58,012 nt of DNA from Bradyrhizobium sp. AUGA SZCCT0283 (GTDB lineage: Bacteria > Pseudomonadota > Alphaproteobacteria > Rhizobiales > Xanthobacteraceae). The stretch is from contig NZ_JAFCLU010000040.1 of assembly GCF_018130385.1 (NCBI RefSeq), positions 1 to 58,012 on the forward strand, written 5' to 3'. The position numbers and the translations under genes were made by a program. Each line of letters starts with the position of its first letter. Within the stretch, counting starts at the first letter, position 1. The notes under the pieces are model-generated. The model did not search any database, was not told the origin of the DNA, and was given only the letters and a program-made list of their open reading frames with translations. This document shows positions 42,761 through 50,996 of this stretch, piece after piece.

Positions 42761-45118
42761 ATGCGCAGCCAAGCACGGTCCGAAGGGTACCAGGGGCTCT
42801 CGAGGAGGGATGTCATCGCGATAATGGGCGCTGCTTCCGGAGCCATTGCGGCAGGCTACAGCACTGTCGCGAAGGCCGCGTCGGACAGAAGCGCCATCGC
42901 CATCGAGGAGGTCAAGCCGAGCGAGGACGTCTTCGCCCATGTCAGCCGGGTCAAGGGCAAATTCGATCAATCCCTCTACCAACAGATCATCGGCGCCGCG
43001 AATGACTTCAAGGAGGGCGATCAGGCGATTGGCGTCGGCGCCAAGGACGAGGCTTCTCGCAAGAATGCCCGCACCCTGCTGGTGAATACCAGGATCCGCG
43101 ATATTCATGAGCATCCGCTTCACGTGGACGATCTGCAGAGACTGATCTGGCAGACCACAGACAAGGACCGGTACGCAAAGGTTCAGGACTGGACCATGGG
43201 CCGGTTGAAGCAGTTCCTCCTGACCGGATCAGAGGACCAGATCAAGGACGTCATGAACGGCCTGAATAGCGACGTGATCGGTTGTGTCCCGAAGCTGATG
43301 AGCAACGAGGAGCTGATCATCGTCGGCCAAAAGATCTTCAACGTCCTCCCAGGAACGAAGATGGGCGCCCAGGGGTATATGGGCGCCCGCATCCAACCCA
43401 ACTCACCGACGGATCATCCAGAAGACGTTATCTGGCAGGTCTTCAACGCCTTCGCCTATGCAACCGGTGACATTGTCATCGGTACCAACCCGGTCGACAG
43501 CACGGTGAAAAGCGTCGCCGCCGTGGAACACGCGCTCAAGGATATCGTCGACACCTTCGGACTTCAGGACACTGTCCCGTGGTGCGTGCTCGCCCATATC
43601 GATGTCCAGGCGGCAGTCGCTGAGAGCAACCCTGGCACGGTCGCCACGATGTTTCAGAGCCTCGCGGGCACCGATGACTGCAACAAGACCTTCGACATCA
43701 CCGTCGAGAAGATCCTGAACTACGCAAAGTCCAAGACCGGCGAGCGTTACGGGCTCTATTTCGAGACGGGACAAGGATCCGAGTTCACCAACGGCGCCGC
43801 GAACGGCGTCGACATGATGATCCTCGAATCCCGGAAGTATGGCTTCAGCCGCGCCGTCGGGCAGGAGCTCGCGAAGGTGCAACCGAGCGGCGCCTGGCTA
43901 CACATCAACGATGTCGCAGGGTTCATAGGGCCCGAGGTCTTCAGGAGCCGTGAGCAGCTGGTTCGATGCTGCCTCGAAGACATCGTCATGGGGAAGCTGC
44001 ACGGTCTGACCATCGGCCTGGACATCTGCTCGACGCTGCACATGGCGGTGACCTTGGAAGACCTGGATTGGTGCCAGGATCAGATTATGCCGGCCAGCCC
44101 GGTGTATCTCATCGCGCTGCCTACCAAGAATGATCCGATGCTGGGCTACCTCACAACGTCGTTCCAAGACCACGTAAGGCTGCGGAAGAAATTCGGGTTC
44201 AAAGTGAACGACGCGATGTGGGACTTCTACAAGCGGATCGGGATTGTCGATGACGCCAACAATTACACCAGCAACTATGGCGATCCTGTCTGGGTATACT
44301 ATCAATACCGGCTGGCCAAGGGCGACTCGAGGCCGAAGGAGGCGGTGTATGCGGAAGGCCGGCGCATGACGACCGAGGTCGAACAAAGAGGTGTCGATCT
44401 CGCGACGGGTCACGGCCGGGAGATCTGGGATCTCAACCCGGCGCTTCAGGCCAAGGTCAACAGTCTCTACGACGACGCCAAGAAATCCCTCTGGACCGAG
44501 CTGACGCCCGGATTCATCAATGCGGTTCCGGATGTCCTGCCGGTCCGGACGCAGTCCAAGGACAGAAACGATTACATCGCTCATCCGCCGACTGGCGAAA
44601 TATTGGATCCAGAGTCCCTTGCTGCGATTGTCAGGCTCCGGGATTCGTGGGGCGACAATGTCCCGAAAGCTCAGATCGTCATCTCGGATGGTTTGAACGC
44701 CAACGCCATCATGGACAAGGGGCACCTGGAGCCGTACCTATTGGAAATGCGCCGGCTTCTTCGCGCGGCGGGCGTCTCGGTCGCCGACAAGAACATCCTG
44801 GTCACCAGCGGGCGGGTCCGTGTCGGCTACCGGATCGGCGAGACGCTTTTCGAGCGCGCGAACCCCAACAGTTTCAGAGGTGTCCTTCACATCATCGGCG
44901 AACGGCCTGGAACGATGCATCACGCCTATTCGGTCTACATAACGGTGGCACAGGGCAACGTCTGGGCGCAGAAGAAGATCGATCACGACATCACAAGGTT
45001 GGTGAGCAATGTCGCAGATACCGCTCTGCCGCCGGAGGAAGCCGCCAAAGAAACCCTGACGATTATTCGCGAGGTCGTCGGCAAGAACGTGAGCGGCAGC
45101 CGGCGGCACTCGACCTGA
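42761..45118 (+). CDS. eutBC: Fused ethanolamine ammonia-lyase EutB-EutC with Tat signal
   Basis: A 785-residue single chain containing both subunits of adenosylcobalamin-dependent ethanolamine ammonia-lyase (ethanolamine to acetaldehyde and ammonia). The EutB part (about 45-490) has VPKLMSNEELIIVGQKIFN, GYMGARIQPNSPTDHPEDV, GTNPVDSTVKSVAAVEHAL and YGLYFETGQGSEFTNG. The EutC part (about 500-775) has VDLATGHGREIWDL, IVISDGLNANAIMD, SGRVRVGYRIGETLF and HIIGERPG. The N-terminus carries a twin-arginine signal: SRRDVIA at 14-20, a hydrophobic run (IMGAASGAIAAGY), and an AKA site near residue 38. Normally the subunits are separate, cytosolic and housed in microcompartments; no eut shell genes or EutA reactivase are here. 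Family very sure; export is inferred. Confidence 0.93.
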   Translation: MRSQARSEGYQGLSRRDVIAIMGAASGAIAAGYSTVAKAASDRSAIAIEEVKPSEDVFAHVSRVKGKFDQSLYQQIIGAANDFKEGDQAIGVGAKDEASRKNARTLLVNTRIRDIHEHPLHVDDLQRLIWQTTDKDRYAKVQDWTMGRLKQFLLTGSEDQIKDVMNGLNSDVIGCVPKLMSNEELIIVGQKIFNVLPGTKMGAQGYMGARIQPNSPTDHPEDVIWQVFNAFAYATGDIVIGTNPVDSTVKSVAAVEHALKDIVDTFGLQDTVPWCVLAHIDVQAAVAESNPGTVATMFQSLAGTDDCNKTFDITVEKILNYAKSKTGERYGLYFETGQGSEFTNGAANGVDMMILESRKYGFSRAVGQELAKVQPSGAWLHINDVAGFIGPEVFRSREQLVRCCLEDIVMGKLHGLTIGLDICSTLHMAVTLEDLDWCQDQIMPASPVYLIALPTKNDPMLGYLTTSFQDHVRLRKKFGFKVNDAMWDFYKRIGIVDDANNYTSNYGDPVWVYYQYRLAKGDSRPKEAVYAEGRRMTTEVEQRGVDLATGHGREIWDLNPALQAKVNSLYDDAKKSLWTELTPGFINAVPDVLPVRTQSKDRNDYIAHPPTGEILDPESLAAIVRLRDSWGDNVPKAQIVISDGLNANAIMDKGHLEPYLLEMRRLLRAAGVSVADKNILVTSGRVRVGYRIGETLFERANPNSFRGVLHIIGERPGTMHHAYSVYITVAQGNVWAQKKIDHDITRLVSNVADTALPPEEAAKETLTIIREVVGKNVSGSRRHST

Positions 45119-45390
45119 ATGGCTCTTGGGGATCTCGCTCTCGCCGGACGCATACTATACTTGAAGGCCGAGCTGCGGCCGATGCCGAGCAGCTCGTGCG
45201 CTTTTTGCGGGGTGAAGCCAAGCTTCTTCAGCTTGCGGGCAGCCGGCCATCCGGCTCGAAGACATCGAGTGAAATATTGCCATGATCAAATTTGAATTGC
45301 CGCGAGACCGGAGTAGTCCCCGAGGCGTTCAGCGGTCGCATGTTCAAGAGCAGAAAGCCCCGACCGTACCGGGCTTCGGCGGTGGGGCAG

Positions 45391-46074
45391 TTAGGTCCCG
45401 GAAGTTTGCGGCGCGATGCCCAGATGATCCGATACCGACTCGATCCCGGGCGTTGCCTCGGCCGCAACGCGAACGGCGGTTTTCTCATCCACGCTGTAGA
45501 CAAATCCCCAGAGATCGGCGCAGCGGTCATTGACGATGATATTGAAGGGTCTGCCCGCCCACGGCTGATCCTTGATGCTGTCGACGAAGCGTTGATGCAG
45601 CACGCGGTCGCTTTCAACCCAACCAGTATTGTAGTTGGCGCGTGCCAGGACTTGCAACAGGTTCACACGGCTGACGATACCGACCACCAGTTCGCCCCGA
45701 ACGATCGGCACCCGCTTGATGCTGTGCTTCTCCATCAGGTTCGCGATTTCCCGCAACGGTGTTTCCGGCTGCGCCGTTATCACCTCACGCGTCATCACAT
45801 CGCTTACCCGTTTGGCGCGCGACTTGACGAACTCCTTCGCCAGCGCGTCGCTTGAGATGAGTGTTTCGCCTTCCCCGGAACGGCGCCGTTCGGTACCGAT
45901 CTCGACGCGCCGGATCAGATCGCCCTCCGAAACGATGCCGACCAGCTTCGCGTAGATATCGATGACCGGCAGCGCGCTGACGCAGCTGCTGACCATCGCA
46001 TTCGCCGCGATTTGAACGGGGATATCGGGGCCAACCGAGATAACCCCACCTACCATCACGTCCCGCGCTTGCAT
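45391..46074 (-). CDS. CBS-pair protein with C-terminal BON-like domain
   Basis: A 227-residue cytosolic protein. Two CBS repeats lie at about 5-60 (MQARDVMVGGVISVGPDIPV and VGIVSEGDLIRRVEIG) and 90-145 (VSDVMTREVITAQPETPLRE and VVGIVSRVNLLQVL). The last 65 residues (for example FNIIVNDRCADLWGFVYSVD) resemble a BON domain. Such CBS-BON proteins sense adenine nucleotides in other systems; the target here is unknown. Near-perfect FixK-like box upstream. It is convergent with eutBC. The 270 bases between contain only a short helix-turn-helix-like stretch on the minus strand that is too short and open-ended to call. Confidence 0.82.
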   Translation of the reverse strand: MQARDVMVGGVISVGPDIPVQIAANAMVSSCVSALPVIDIYAKLVGIVSEGDLIRRVEIGTERRRSGEGETLISSDALAKEFVKSRAKRVSDVMTREVITAQPETPLREIANLMEKHSIKRVPIVRGELVVGIVSRVNLLQVLARANYNTGWVESDRVLHQRFVDSIKDQPWAGRPFNIIVNDRCADLWGFVYSVDEKTAVRVAAEATPGIESVSDHLGIAPQTSGT

Positions 46075-46228
46075 GTCCAGCCCCCTTTGTTTGGGCGGCC
46101 GCAGCCTAACGAGAGCGCGAGAGAATCGTTTGAGCTATGTCAATCCAGCGTTGCGGAATGGGCAATCAGACCCGCCAAGCCGTCCGCAGGTGTGCGGCAA
46201 TCGAAATGCTCCGACTTGGAGGGCAAAA

Positions 46229-46242
46229 TTGATCCAGATCAG
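46229..46242. promoter_or_regulatory. Near-perfect FixK/FNR-like box upstream of CBS gene
   Basis: TTGATCCAGATCAG differs from TTGA-N6-TCAA at one base. It lies about 160 bases before the leftward CBS-protein ATG at 46074, giving a leader of about 120 bases. Confidence 0.45.
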
Positions 46243-46439
46243 CAAACTATATTGTTCATGCCCGAGGCCTGCTGGACCGTTAGGTGAGACGAGAGGGCGC
46301 ACTTGATACAGTTCAGCCATTGTTGACCTCGACGAACTAGCGAAAGGAGCGTGCTCGAGAGCCGCGCCGAAGGTGCCGGACCGCGATGAATGGTTGTGTA
46401 AGATGCGATAGCGGGGCGCTCACTAATGTTGCTAGCCCG

Positions 46440-46740
46440 CCGATTTCTACTTTGGGCTACGCCACTGCCCTCTCGTCACCAAACAGCAGTTTTCCCTGGC
46501 GGAGCATTGGTCCAAAGAGGGCTGCCACAACCACGAGAGCGACACTCGGCTGCGAGATCAAACACGGAGATTAGCGGATCAGCATTGCAGCACCTGCTGC
46601 GGGTAACAATGCGGGAATAAAGGATTGCGAAAACGCTTTTCGCATCAATGGGTTATTGCGTTTGGTGCGCTCGGAGGGCGGTCGCATTTGTCGTAATTTC
46701 AATGACTTGCGGAGATGGACCAAGAGTTTAGGTGCGTTTC
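46440..46740. repeat. Long att-like repeat, right boundary copy
   Basis: The direct counterpart of 17530-17840: GGGCTACGCCACTGCCCTCTC at its left, GGGTAACAATGCGGGAATAA, TTTTCGCATCAATGG, the tRNA-like core TGGTGCGCTCGGAGGG at 46663-46678, CGGTCGCATTTG, and AGGTGCGTTTCAG. It holds no credible gene. The 800 bases from 46075 to 46870 contain only this repeat and the FixK-like box. A frameshifted tautomerase lies immediately to its right. Confidence 0.6.
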
Positions 46741-46870
46741 AGACGCAAAGATCGCCTTCCAGAAGGCCCCCCGGGCGGCGACTGGAATGCATGTCAGCCG
46801 GCGCGCTACCGTCCGCCGGCTGCAAACAAATTGAAAAACACTAGGCGCCGGATGCCTTTGCGAGCTTCTC

Positions 46871-47079
46871 TCAATATTCGGCGACTGGCAGACCGCCCCA
46901 GCCCCAGTTCTCCATCTCGACCTCCTCGATGACAACAAAGGTCCCTTCCAGCGGCTTGTTGAGGACATCGAGCAGCAACTGGCTTGCTCCCTTGATCAGA
47001 GCCGCCTTCTGCTCTGGCGTAACGGAGGTTGCCCCCAGGCGCGGTACCCTCGCGTGACCTGAATGGTGATGATCGGCAT
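46871..47079 (-). pseudogene. 4-oxalocrotonate-tautomerase-family gene, frameshifted
   Basis: A small tautomerase of about 70 codons. It starts MPIITIQVTR, with the catalytic Pro2, and then a single-base shift moves the family sequence to another frame: TPEQKAALIKGASQLLLDVL, NKPLEGTFVVIEEVEMENWG, GLPVAEY. Apart from the shift near 47030, the family's residues look intact, so either a recent mutation or a base-calling error is possible. It begins 16 bases after the SDR stop on the same strand, which suggests an SDR-tautomerase operon. Confidence 0.65.
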
Positions 47080-47094
47080 GGTGGTGATCCTTTG

Positions 47095-47817
47095 CTAGTG
47101 CCCGGCGCTCTGTCCGCCGTCGACATGCAGGATCTCGCCGGTCACGAAGCCCGCGCCTTCGAGATAAAGCACCGCATCGACGATATCGCGCATTTCGCCC
47201 ATCCGTCCGACCGGATACAGGTTCGCCAAGAATTTGTGCGTCTCCGGTCCGTGCATCGGCGTCTTGATGATGCCGGGCGACACGGCGTTCACGCGGATAC
47301 CCTTCTTTGCGTATTCGATCGCAAGAGACTTGGTTGCCGCGTTCAATCCACCCTTGGTCAACGACGCCAGCACCGACGGCACGCTGCTGTTGCCCTGATC
47401 GACGAGGCTGGTCGTGATCTGCACGATGTGACCCGAGCCCTGCTTTTCCATTTCCCTGGCTGCGCGTCGGGTGACGTTGAAGAAGCCATTAAGATTGGTG
47501 CTGAGGATGTTGGAGTAATCCTCGTCCGTGTAGTCGGTGAACGGCTTGGCGATGAAGATGCCGGCATTGTTCACGACCGTGTCGATGCGGCCGAAGCGCT
47601 CGAGCGCCTGCGACACGATACGTTCCGCGGTCTTGGGGTCGGCGACATCGCCGGCAACCGTCACGACGTCCGGATCGGACGACGGCTTGATCGAACGGGA
47701 ACTCGCGACAACGCGGTAGTTGCGGTCCCGATATCCCTTGACCAGGGCTTCGCCGATACCCTGCGATGCGTCGGTGATGATCGCGACTTTCTGCTCTCCA
47801 CCTATGAGGGCCTCCAT
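47095..47817 (-). CDS. SDR-family protein with altered cofactor and catalytic motifs
   Basis: A 240-residue short-chain dehydrogenase/reductase fold protein. The glycine motif reads IITDASQGIGEAL, with Asp where the first Gly of TGxxxGxG is expected. NNAGIFIAKPF is the usual NNAG. At the active site the sequence is ITTSLVDQGNSSVPSVLAS then LTKGGL, so the catalytic Tyr of YxxxK is replaced by Ala. I recall the missing Tyr in a rhizobial subgroup of similar proteins, while the Gly-to-Asp change is less familiar. Redox activity is doubtful. The ATG at 47817 is the most plausible start. The tautomerase pseudogene follows. Confidence 0.8.
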   Translation of the reverse strand: MEALIGGEQKVAIITDASQGIGEALVKGYRDRNYRVVASSRSIKPSSDPDVVTVAGDVADPKTAERIVSQALERFGRIDTVVNNAGIFIAKPFTDYTDEDYSNILSTNLNGFFNVTRRAAREMEKQGSGHIVQITTSLVDQGNSSVPSVLASLTKGGLNAATKSLAIEYAKKGIRVNAVSPGIIKTPMHGPETHKFLANLYPVGRMGEMRDIVDAVLYLEGAGFVTGEILHVDGGQSAGH

Positions 47818-47893
47818 GATGCTGAGACGGCGACCACCGCCGCCTCGTGACACCATGGAGGCTAGATCGATCGCGGATCGTAGCGAATACACG

Positions 47894-48379
47894 CTATTCG
47901 GCAGTCACTCTTCCGCGGCGCGAACGAATAGTTTCGGCGCTGGCGCTTCCCTTTACGTTTCCCTTGGCCTCGCGCGACAACTGCTTGAAATAGCGCTTGA
48001 AGCGCGGCACGGCGAAATCGACGAAGGCGCGCACCTTCGGCACGGAGAAGCGTCCTTGTGGCGCGAGCACGTGCACCGGCAACGGCGGATGCTCGTCCTT
48101 GTCGAGCAGGATTTTCAGCCGTCCGTCCCGGATCTGCTCGGCAATGTGATAGGAAAACAGGCGGGTGACACCGTTGCCTTCCGCGGCCGAGGCCACCGCC
48201 GCGCGCACCATATTGAGCATGAGCCTTGGCGTGAACTGCACCGTCCTCGGCACTGAAGAGTTTTCCACAGGCGGAAAGCTCCAGGAGTCCTGACCGAAAT
48301 GCGTCATTGAAACGATCTGATGCTTCGCCAGATCAGCCGGCTCGTTGATGACCGGATGTCGGGACAGCATGATTGGCAT
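47894..48379 (-). pseudogene. LysR-type regulator, C-terminal fragment
   Basis: This encodes the second half of a LysR effector-binding domain: ADLAKHQIVSMTHFGQDSW, MVRAAVASAAEGNGVTRLFS, YHIAEQIRDGRLKILL, then PKVRAFVDFAVPRF. The N-terminal winged helix and the first lobe, about 150 residues, are absent, and the sequence upstream of 48379 shows none of it in any frame. It is therefore a truncated gene, although an ATG is available for the rest. It probably once controlled the SDR operon or the serine hydrolase. Confidence 0.72.
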
Positions 48380-48432
48380 GTCTCATTTCCCAACAGGTGG
48401 ACCGATAGACTCGTTGGCGCGATTCTAAATTT

Positions 48433-49962
48433 TTACTTTCCCCGCTCGTTGTGCCCTCTGTTGTCCAATTCTTGGGCCCGGGCCTTTTGTGCTTGTGGCA
48501 CCGCCTCGATCAACAGCGCGAGCGCTTTGCTGAAGCCTGAATCGGCGTAAGATGCGCCCCGATAGTGCCCGAGACGCGCGACGACGAGATCGTGCGAGGG
48601 AATGATCAGCGTGATCTGCCCGCCAGCGCCCGCCATGTAATAGGCATCGCGTGGGATTGGATATTGCCCGTCGCCGTTGAGCCAGAAAAAGGCTCCATAG
48701 ATCGGCCGATTGTCCGCGGCCCAGGCGGGCGCAAGCGTGCTGACGAATGTGGTGTAGCCCTCAGGGAGAATGCGCTCACCGTCCCAAACGCCCCCCTGAA
48801 GAAAGAGATTGCCAAGCCGCGCCCAATCGCGCCCGGAGCTCACCTCATAACCTTGCCCCAGAAAATTTCCGAACGGATCAGTTTCGATGACCATGGTACG
48901 GATGCCGAGCTTGTCGAACAGCGCCCGCTGAGGAAATGAGAGATACTCCTCGCCGCGTTTTTCGACACCGAGCCGGATCAGGTAGTTGATCAGGACCGGA
49001 TCGGTGTTGCGATAGCGTCCGACCGTGTTGGGAGGCCATTGCAATGGCCGTGTCGCCGCGTAGTGAAAGGCATCGATACCGCCGGTATAAAGGTAAACGT
49101 GATCCGGGTAAGGCCCCGTCGGGTCGTAGTCCGGGTCTTGGGGCGCCCTGATCCGAAGCCCGCTCGACATGCGGAGGAGATCGGCGACGCGTATTTTGGC
49201 GCGCGCGTCGCCGGGCGTTTGCCATTCAGGAATCGGTGCTGGCTGGTCCAAATCATAGACGCCGTCTTTGACTAGAATGCCAAGGAGTGCTGCCGTAACG
49301 CTCTTGCCCATCGACCAGCTTTCGAGCGGCGTCTGCGACGTAAGACCCTCCGCGTAACGCTCGGCGATGAGGCGGCCTTTCCACGTCACGACGAACGCCG
49401 CGGTCAATGCCTCGGCCGGTTGGAATGCGGCATTCACAGCAGCTTTGAGTTTTCCCGCATCGATCTCTGTCGGCAGCGGCTCCTGCGGCAGCATGTCGCC
49501 CATGGGCCACGCTTGGGTCGCGGGATCGGGCAAACGGCTCTTGACGGCGACCGGCTCGAAATTCACGGCGCTCTGGCCGATCGGAAGCGTGACGCACCCC
49601 TGGCTCCCGAGATATTTGGCGGTACGGGTCACGCCGCTAGGAAGCGTGACATAGACCTCCTTGTTGGCGCGATCGATCACGGGCTTACCGAACTTTGCAC
49701 GTAGCCCGTAGGGCGCAGTGAAAAACCCAACATTTTCGGCCGCGAAATCGGGTGCCAGGCCGGTCAGGAACACGGCTGAGCACATTACCTTCGCAAATCC
49801 GGCGGCATGATGCGTCAAGGGATCGCCTGGCGGCGGCACATAGGGCGTATCGAGTTCGAATGATTTCGCGCGAGCGATGAGCACCTCTCTGGTGGGAGCC
49901 TGCGCTGCCGCCGCCCCGCCGGTGAGAGCCACAAGAATGATCACCAGAAGACACCTATTCAT
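48433..49962 (-). CDS. Secreted serine hydrolase, beta-lactamase/EstB family
   Basis: A 509-residue exported serine hydrolase of the class C beta-lactamase fold. The Sec signal is MNRCLLVIILVALTGGAAAA. The catalytic domain starts near residue 170 with SWSMGKSVTAALLGIL (Ser-x-x-Lys, nucleophile Ser and Lys). It also has YRNTDPVLINYLI (Tyr-x-Asn) and a C-terminal AGAGGQ where beta-lactamases have KTG. These features are closest to 6-aminohexanoate-dimer hydrolase (NylB) and EstB esterases. Residues 25-165 form an extra N-terminal domain. Substrate could be an ester or amide. A TetR-type palindrome overlaps its promoter. Confidence 0.87.
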   Translation of the reverse strand: MNRCLLVIILVALTGGAAAAQAPTREVLIARAKSFELDTPYVPPPGDPLTHHAAGFAKVMCSAVFLTGLAPDFAAENVGFFTAPYGLRAKFGKPVIDRANKEVYVTLPSGVTRTAKYLGSQGCVTLPIGQSAVNFEPVAVKSRLPDPATQAWPMGDMLPQEPLPTEIDAGKLKAAVNAAFQPAEALTAAFVVTWKGRLIAERYAEGLTSQTPLESWSMGKSVTAALLGILVKDGVYDLDQPAPIPEWQTPGDARAKIRVADLLRMSSGLRIRAPQDPDYDPTGPYPDHVYLYTGGIDAFHYAATRPLQWPPNTVGRYRNTDPVLINYLIRLGVEKRGEEYLSFPQRALFDKLGIRTMVIETDPFGNFLGQGYEVSSGRDWARLGNLFLQGGVWDGERILPEGYTTFVSTLAPAWAADNRPIYGAFFWLNGDGQYPIPRDAYYMAGAGGQITLIIPSHDLVVARLGHYRGASYADSGFSKALALLIEAVPQAQKARAQELDNRGHNERGK

Positions 49963-50331
49963 GATCGCTCCCGCGATAAACGAACGATGATCGTTTGGTT
50001 CAATGTCTGCGCATGCAACACATCAATATGCCCTAACGCGTAGCTGAGTGGGAGTATGGGCTAGCCCTCGCGAGCAGGATATCAGATGCGAACCAACCGC
50101 GCGGCCGCTGGCCGGGGTTTAAACACTATTCCGGTCCTCCCCTGGAAACGGACATCCTCAGGGCCGGTCGCCATGTCTCAAAGGTGTCAACATGCGACAT
50201 GGCGGCGACTTACACCTAATTTCTGCACGGGCTAACCCGTTAGAACTGATGGATCGAATTTTCGGTGCAGAATTGTTGATTTCTGCACACCGGGCCGCAG
50301 GTCTTTTGAGAGGCGGATCGGGTGAGCTCGG
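49963..50331. other. Intergenic stretch with operator and short repeat
   Basis: About 370 bases with no gene. The left end holds a TetR-type palindrome (49978). At 50173-50186 ATGTCTCAAAGGTG recurs; the same 14 bases are found at 56909-56922, each near GACAT-type half-motifs, apparently parts of an old dispersed repeat. Confidence 0.4.
49978..50000. promoter_or_regulatory. TetR-type palindromic operator upstream of serine hydrolase
   Basis: A 23-base imperfect palindrome centred on 49989, with the perfect core AACGATGATCGTT and 9 of 11 symmetric pairs overall. It lies 16 bases before the start codon, where a repressor would block transcription. No TetR gene is adjacent. Confidence 0.4.
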
Positions 50332-50751
50332 TCAGCCCACCTTGTCGCCCGAAGGAATCGCGGACATGTCCATCCACATCGCTCCCAAAGCATGGCCGTC
50401 GGGATCAGCGAGGTCGCGGGTGTACATGAAGCCATGGTCTTCTATTGGATTGATGTCGGCGGTGCCGCCATTTGCGGCGGCTGCGCCGTTCATCGCATCG
50501 ACAGCGTCGCGGCTGTCGCACGACAGAGCAAGCATCACTTCGCTCGACGTTTTTGGTGGGATGGGGCGGCTTGTAAAGGTGCGCCATTTGGCATGGGTGA
50601 GCAGCATGAAGTTGATCGCTTCACTCCACACCATGCACGCAGCCGTCTCGTCGGTGAACTGAGGATTGTTCTTGAAACCGATGGCTTCGTAGAAAGCCAT
50701 GGACGCCTTGAGGTCGGTGACCGGCAGGCTCACAAAAATCATCTTGCTCAT
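50332..50751 (-). CDS. VOC-family (glyoxalase/bleomycin-resistance) protein
   Basis: A 139-residue protein of the vicinal oxygen chelate fold. It has two beta-alpha-beta-beta-beta modules: MIFVSLPVTDLKASMAFYEA at the start, and DHGFMYTRDLADPDGHALGA then MWMDMSA at the end. This resembles the lactoylglutathione-lyase-like PhnB/YaeR relatives. The usual metal His near residue 8 is replaced by Ser/Leu-rich sequence, so the metal site is unclear. The start at 50751 has AAAGGAAAGAG upstream. It is solitary; function in detoxification or resistance is only a guess. Confidence 0.82.
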   Translation of the reverse strand: MSKMIFVSLPVTDLKASMAFYEAIGFKNNPQFTDETAACMVWSEAINFMLLTHAKWRTFTSRPIPPKTSSEVMLALSCDSRDAVDAMNGAAAANGGTADINPIEDHGFMYTRDLADPDGHALGAMWMDMSAIPSGDKVG

Positions 50752-50996
50752 CACTCTTTCCTTTACCTGTTGGGATGCCAATCTCCAGCGAGTGGCACAA
50801 AGGGCGCTAGTCCCTGCTTAAAGACGATTGAAAGCCCGCCGAACCGACATCGAGTGTTGTTGCGTTTTCTGCAATTCTAATGGCCAAGATGGCTTGAATT
50901 TTGCACCTAAGCCAAAGCAGCGCGAGGTCGGTTCAGGGGTCATTAGCGGACAGGCAAAGCACCGACGCCGAGGTCCGCTTTCGTTACGACACGGCC

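Noticed and set aside
45119..45390. Minus-strand stretch resembling a helix-turn-helix (KLKKLGFTPQKAHELLGIGR)
   Set aside because: About 30 residues only, with no start and no continuing fold. Possibly a remnant, but not enough to call.
46303..46316. TTGATACAGTTCAG as a seventh FixK-like box
   Set aside because: One mismatch and no gene start at a suitable distance; judged a chance match.
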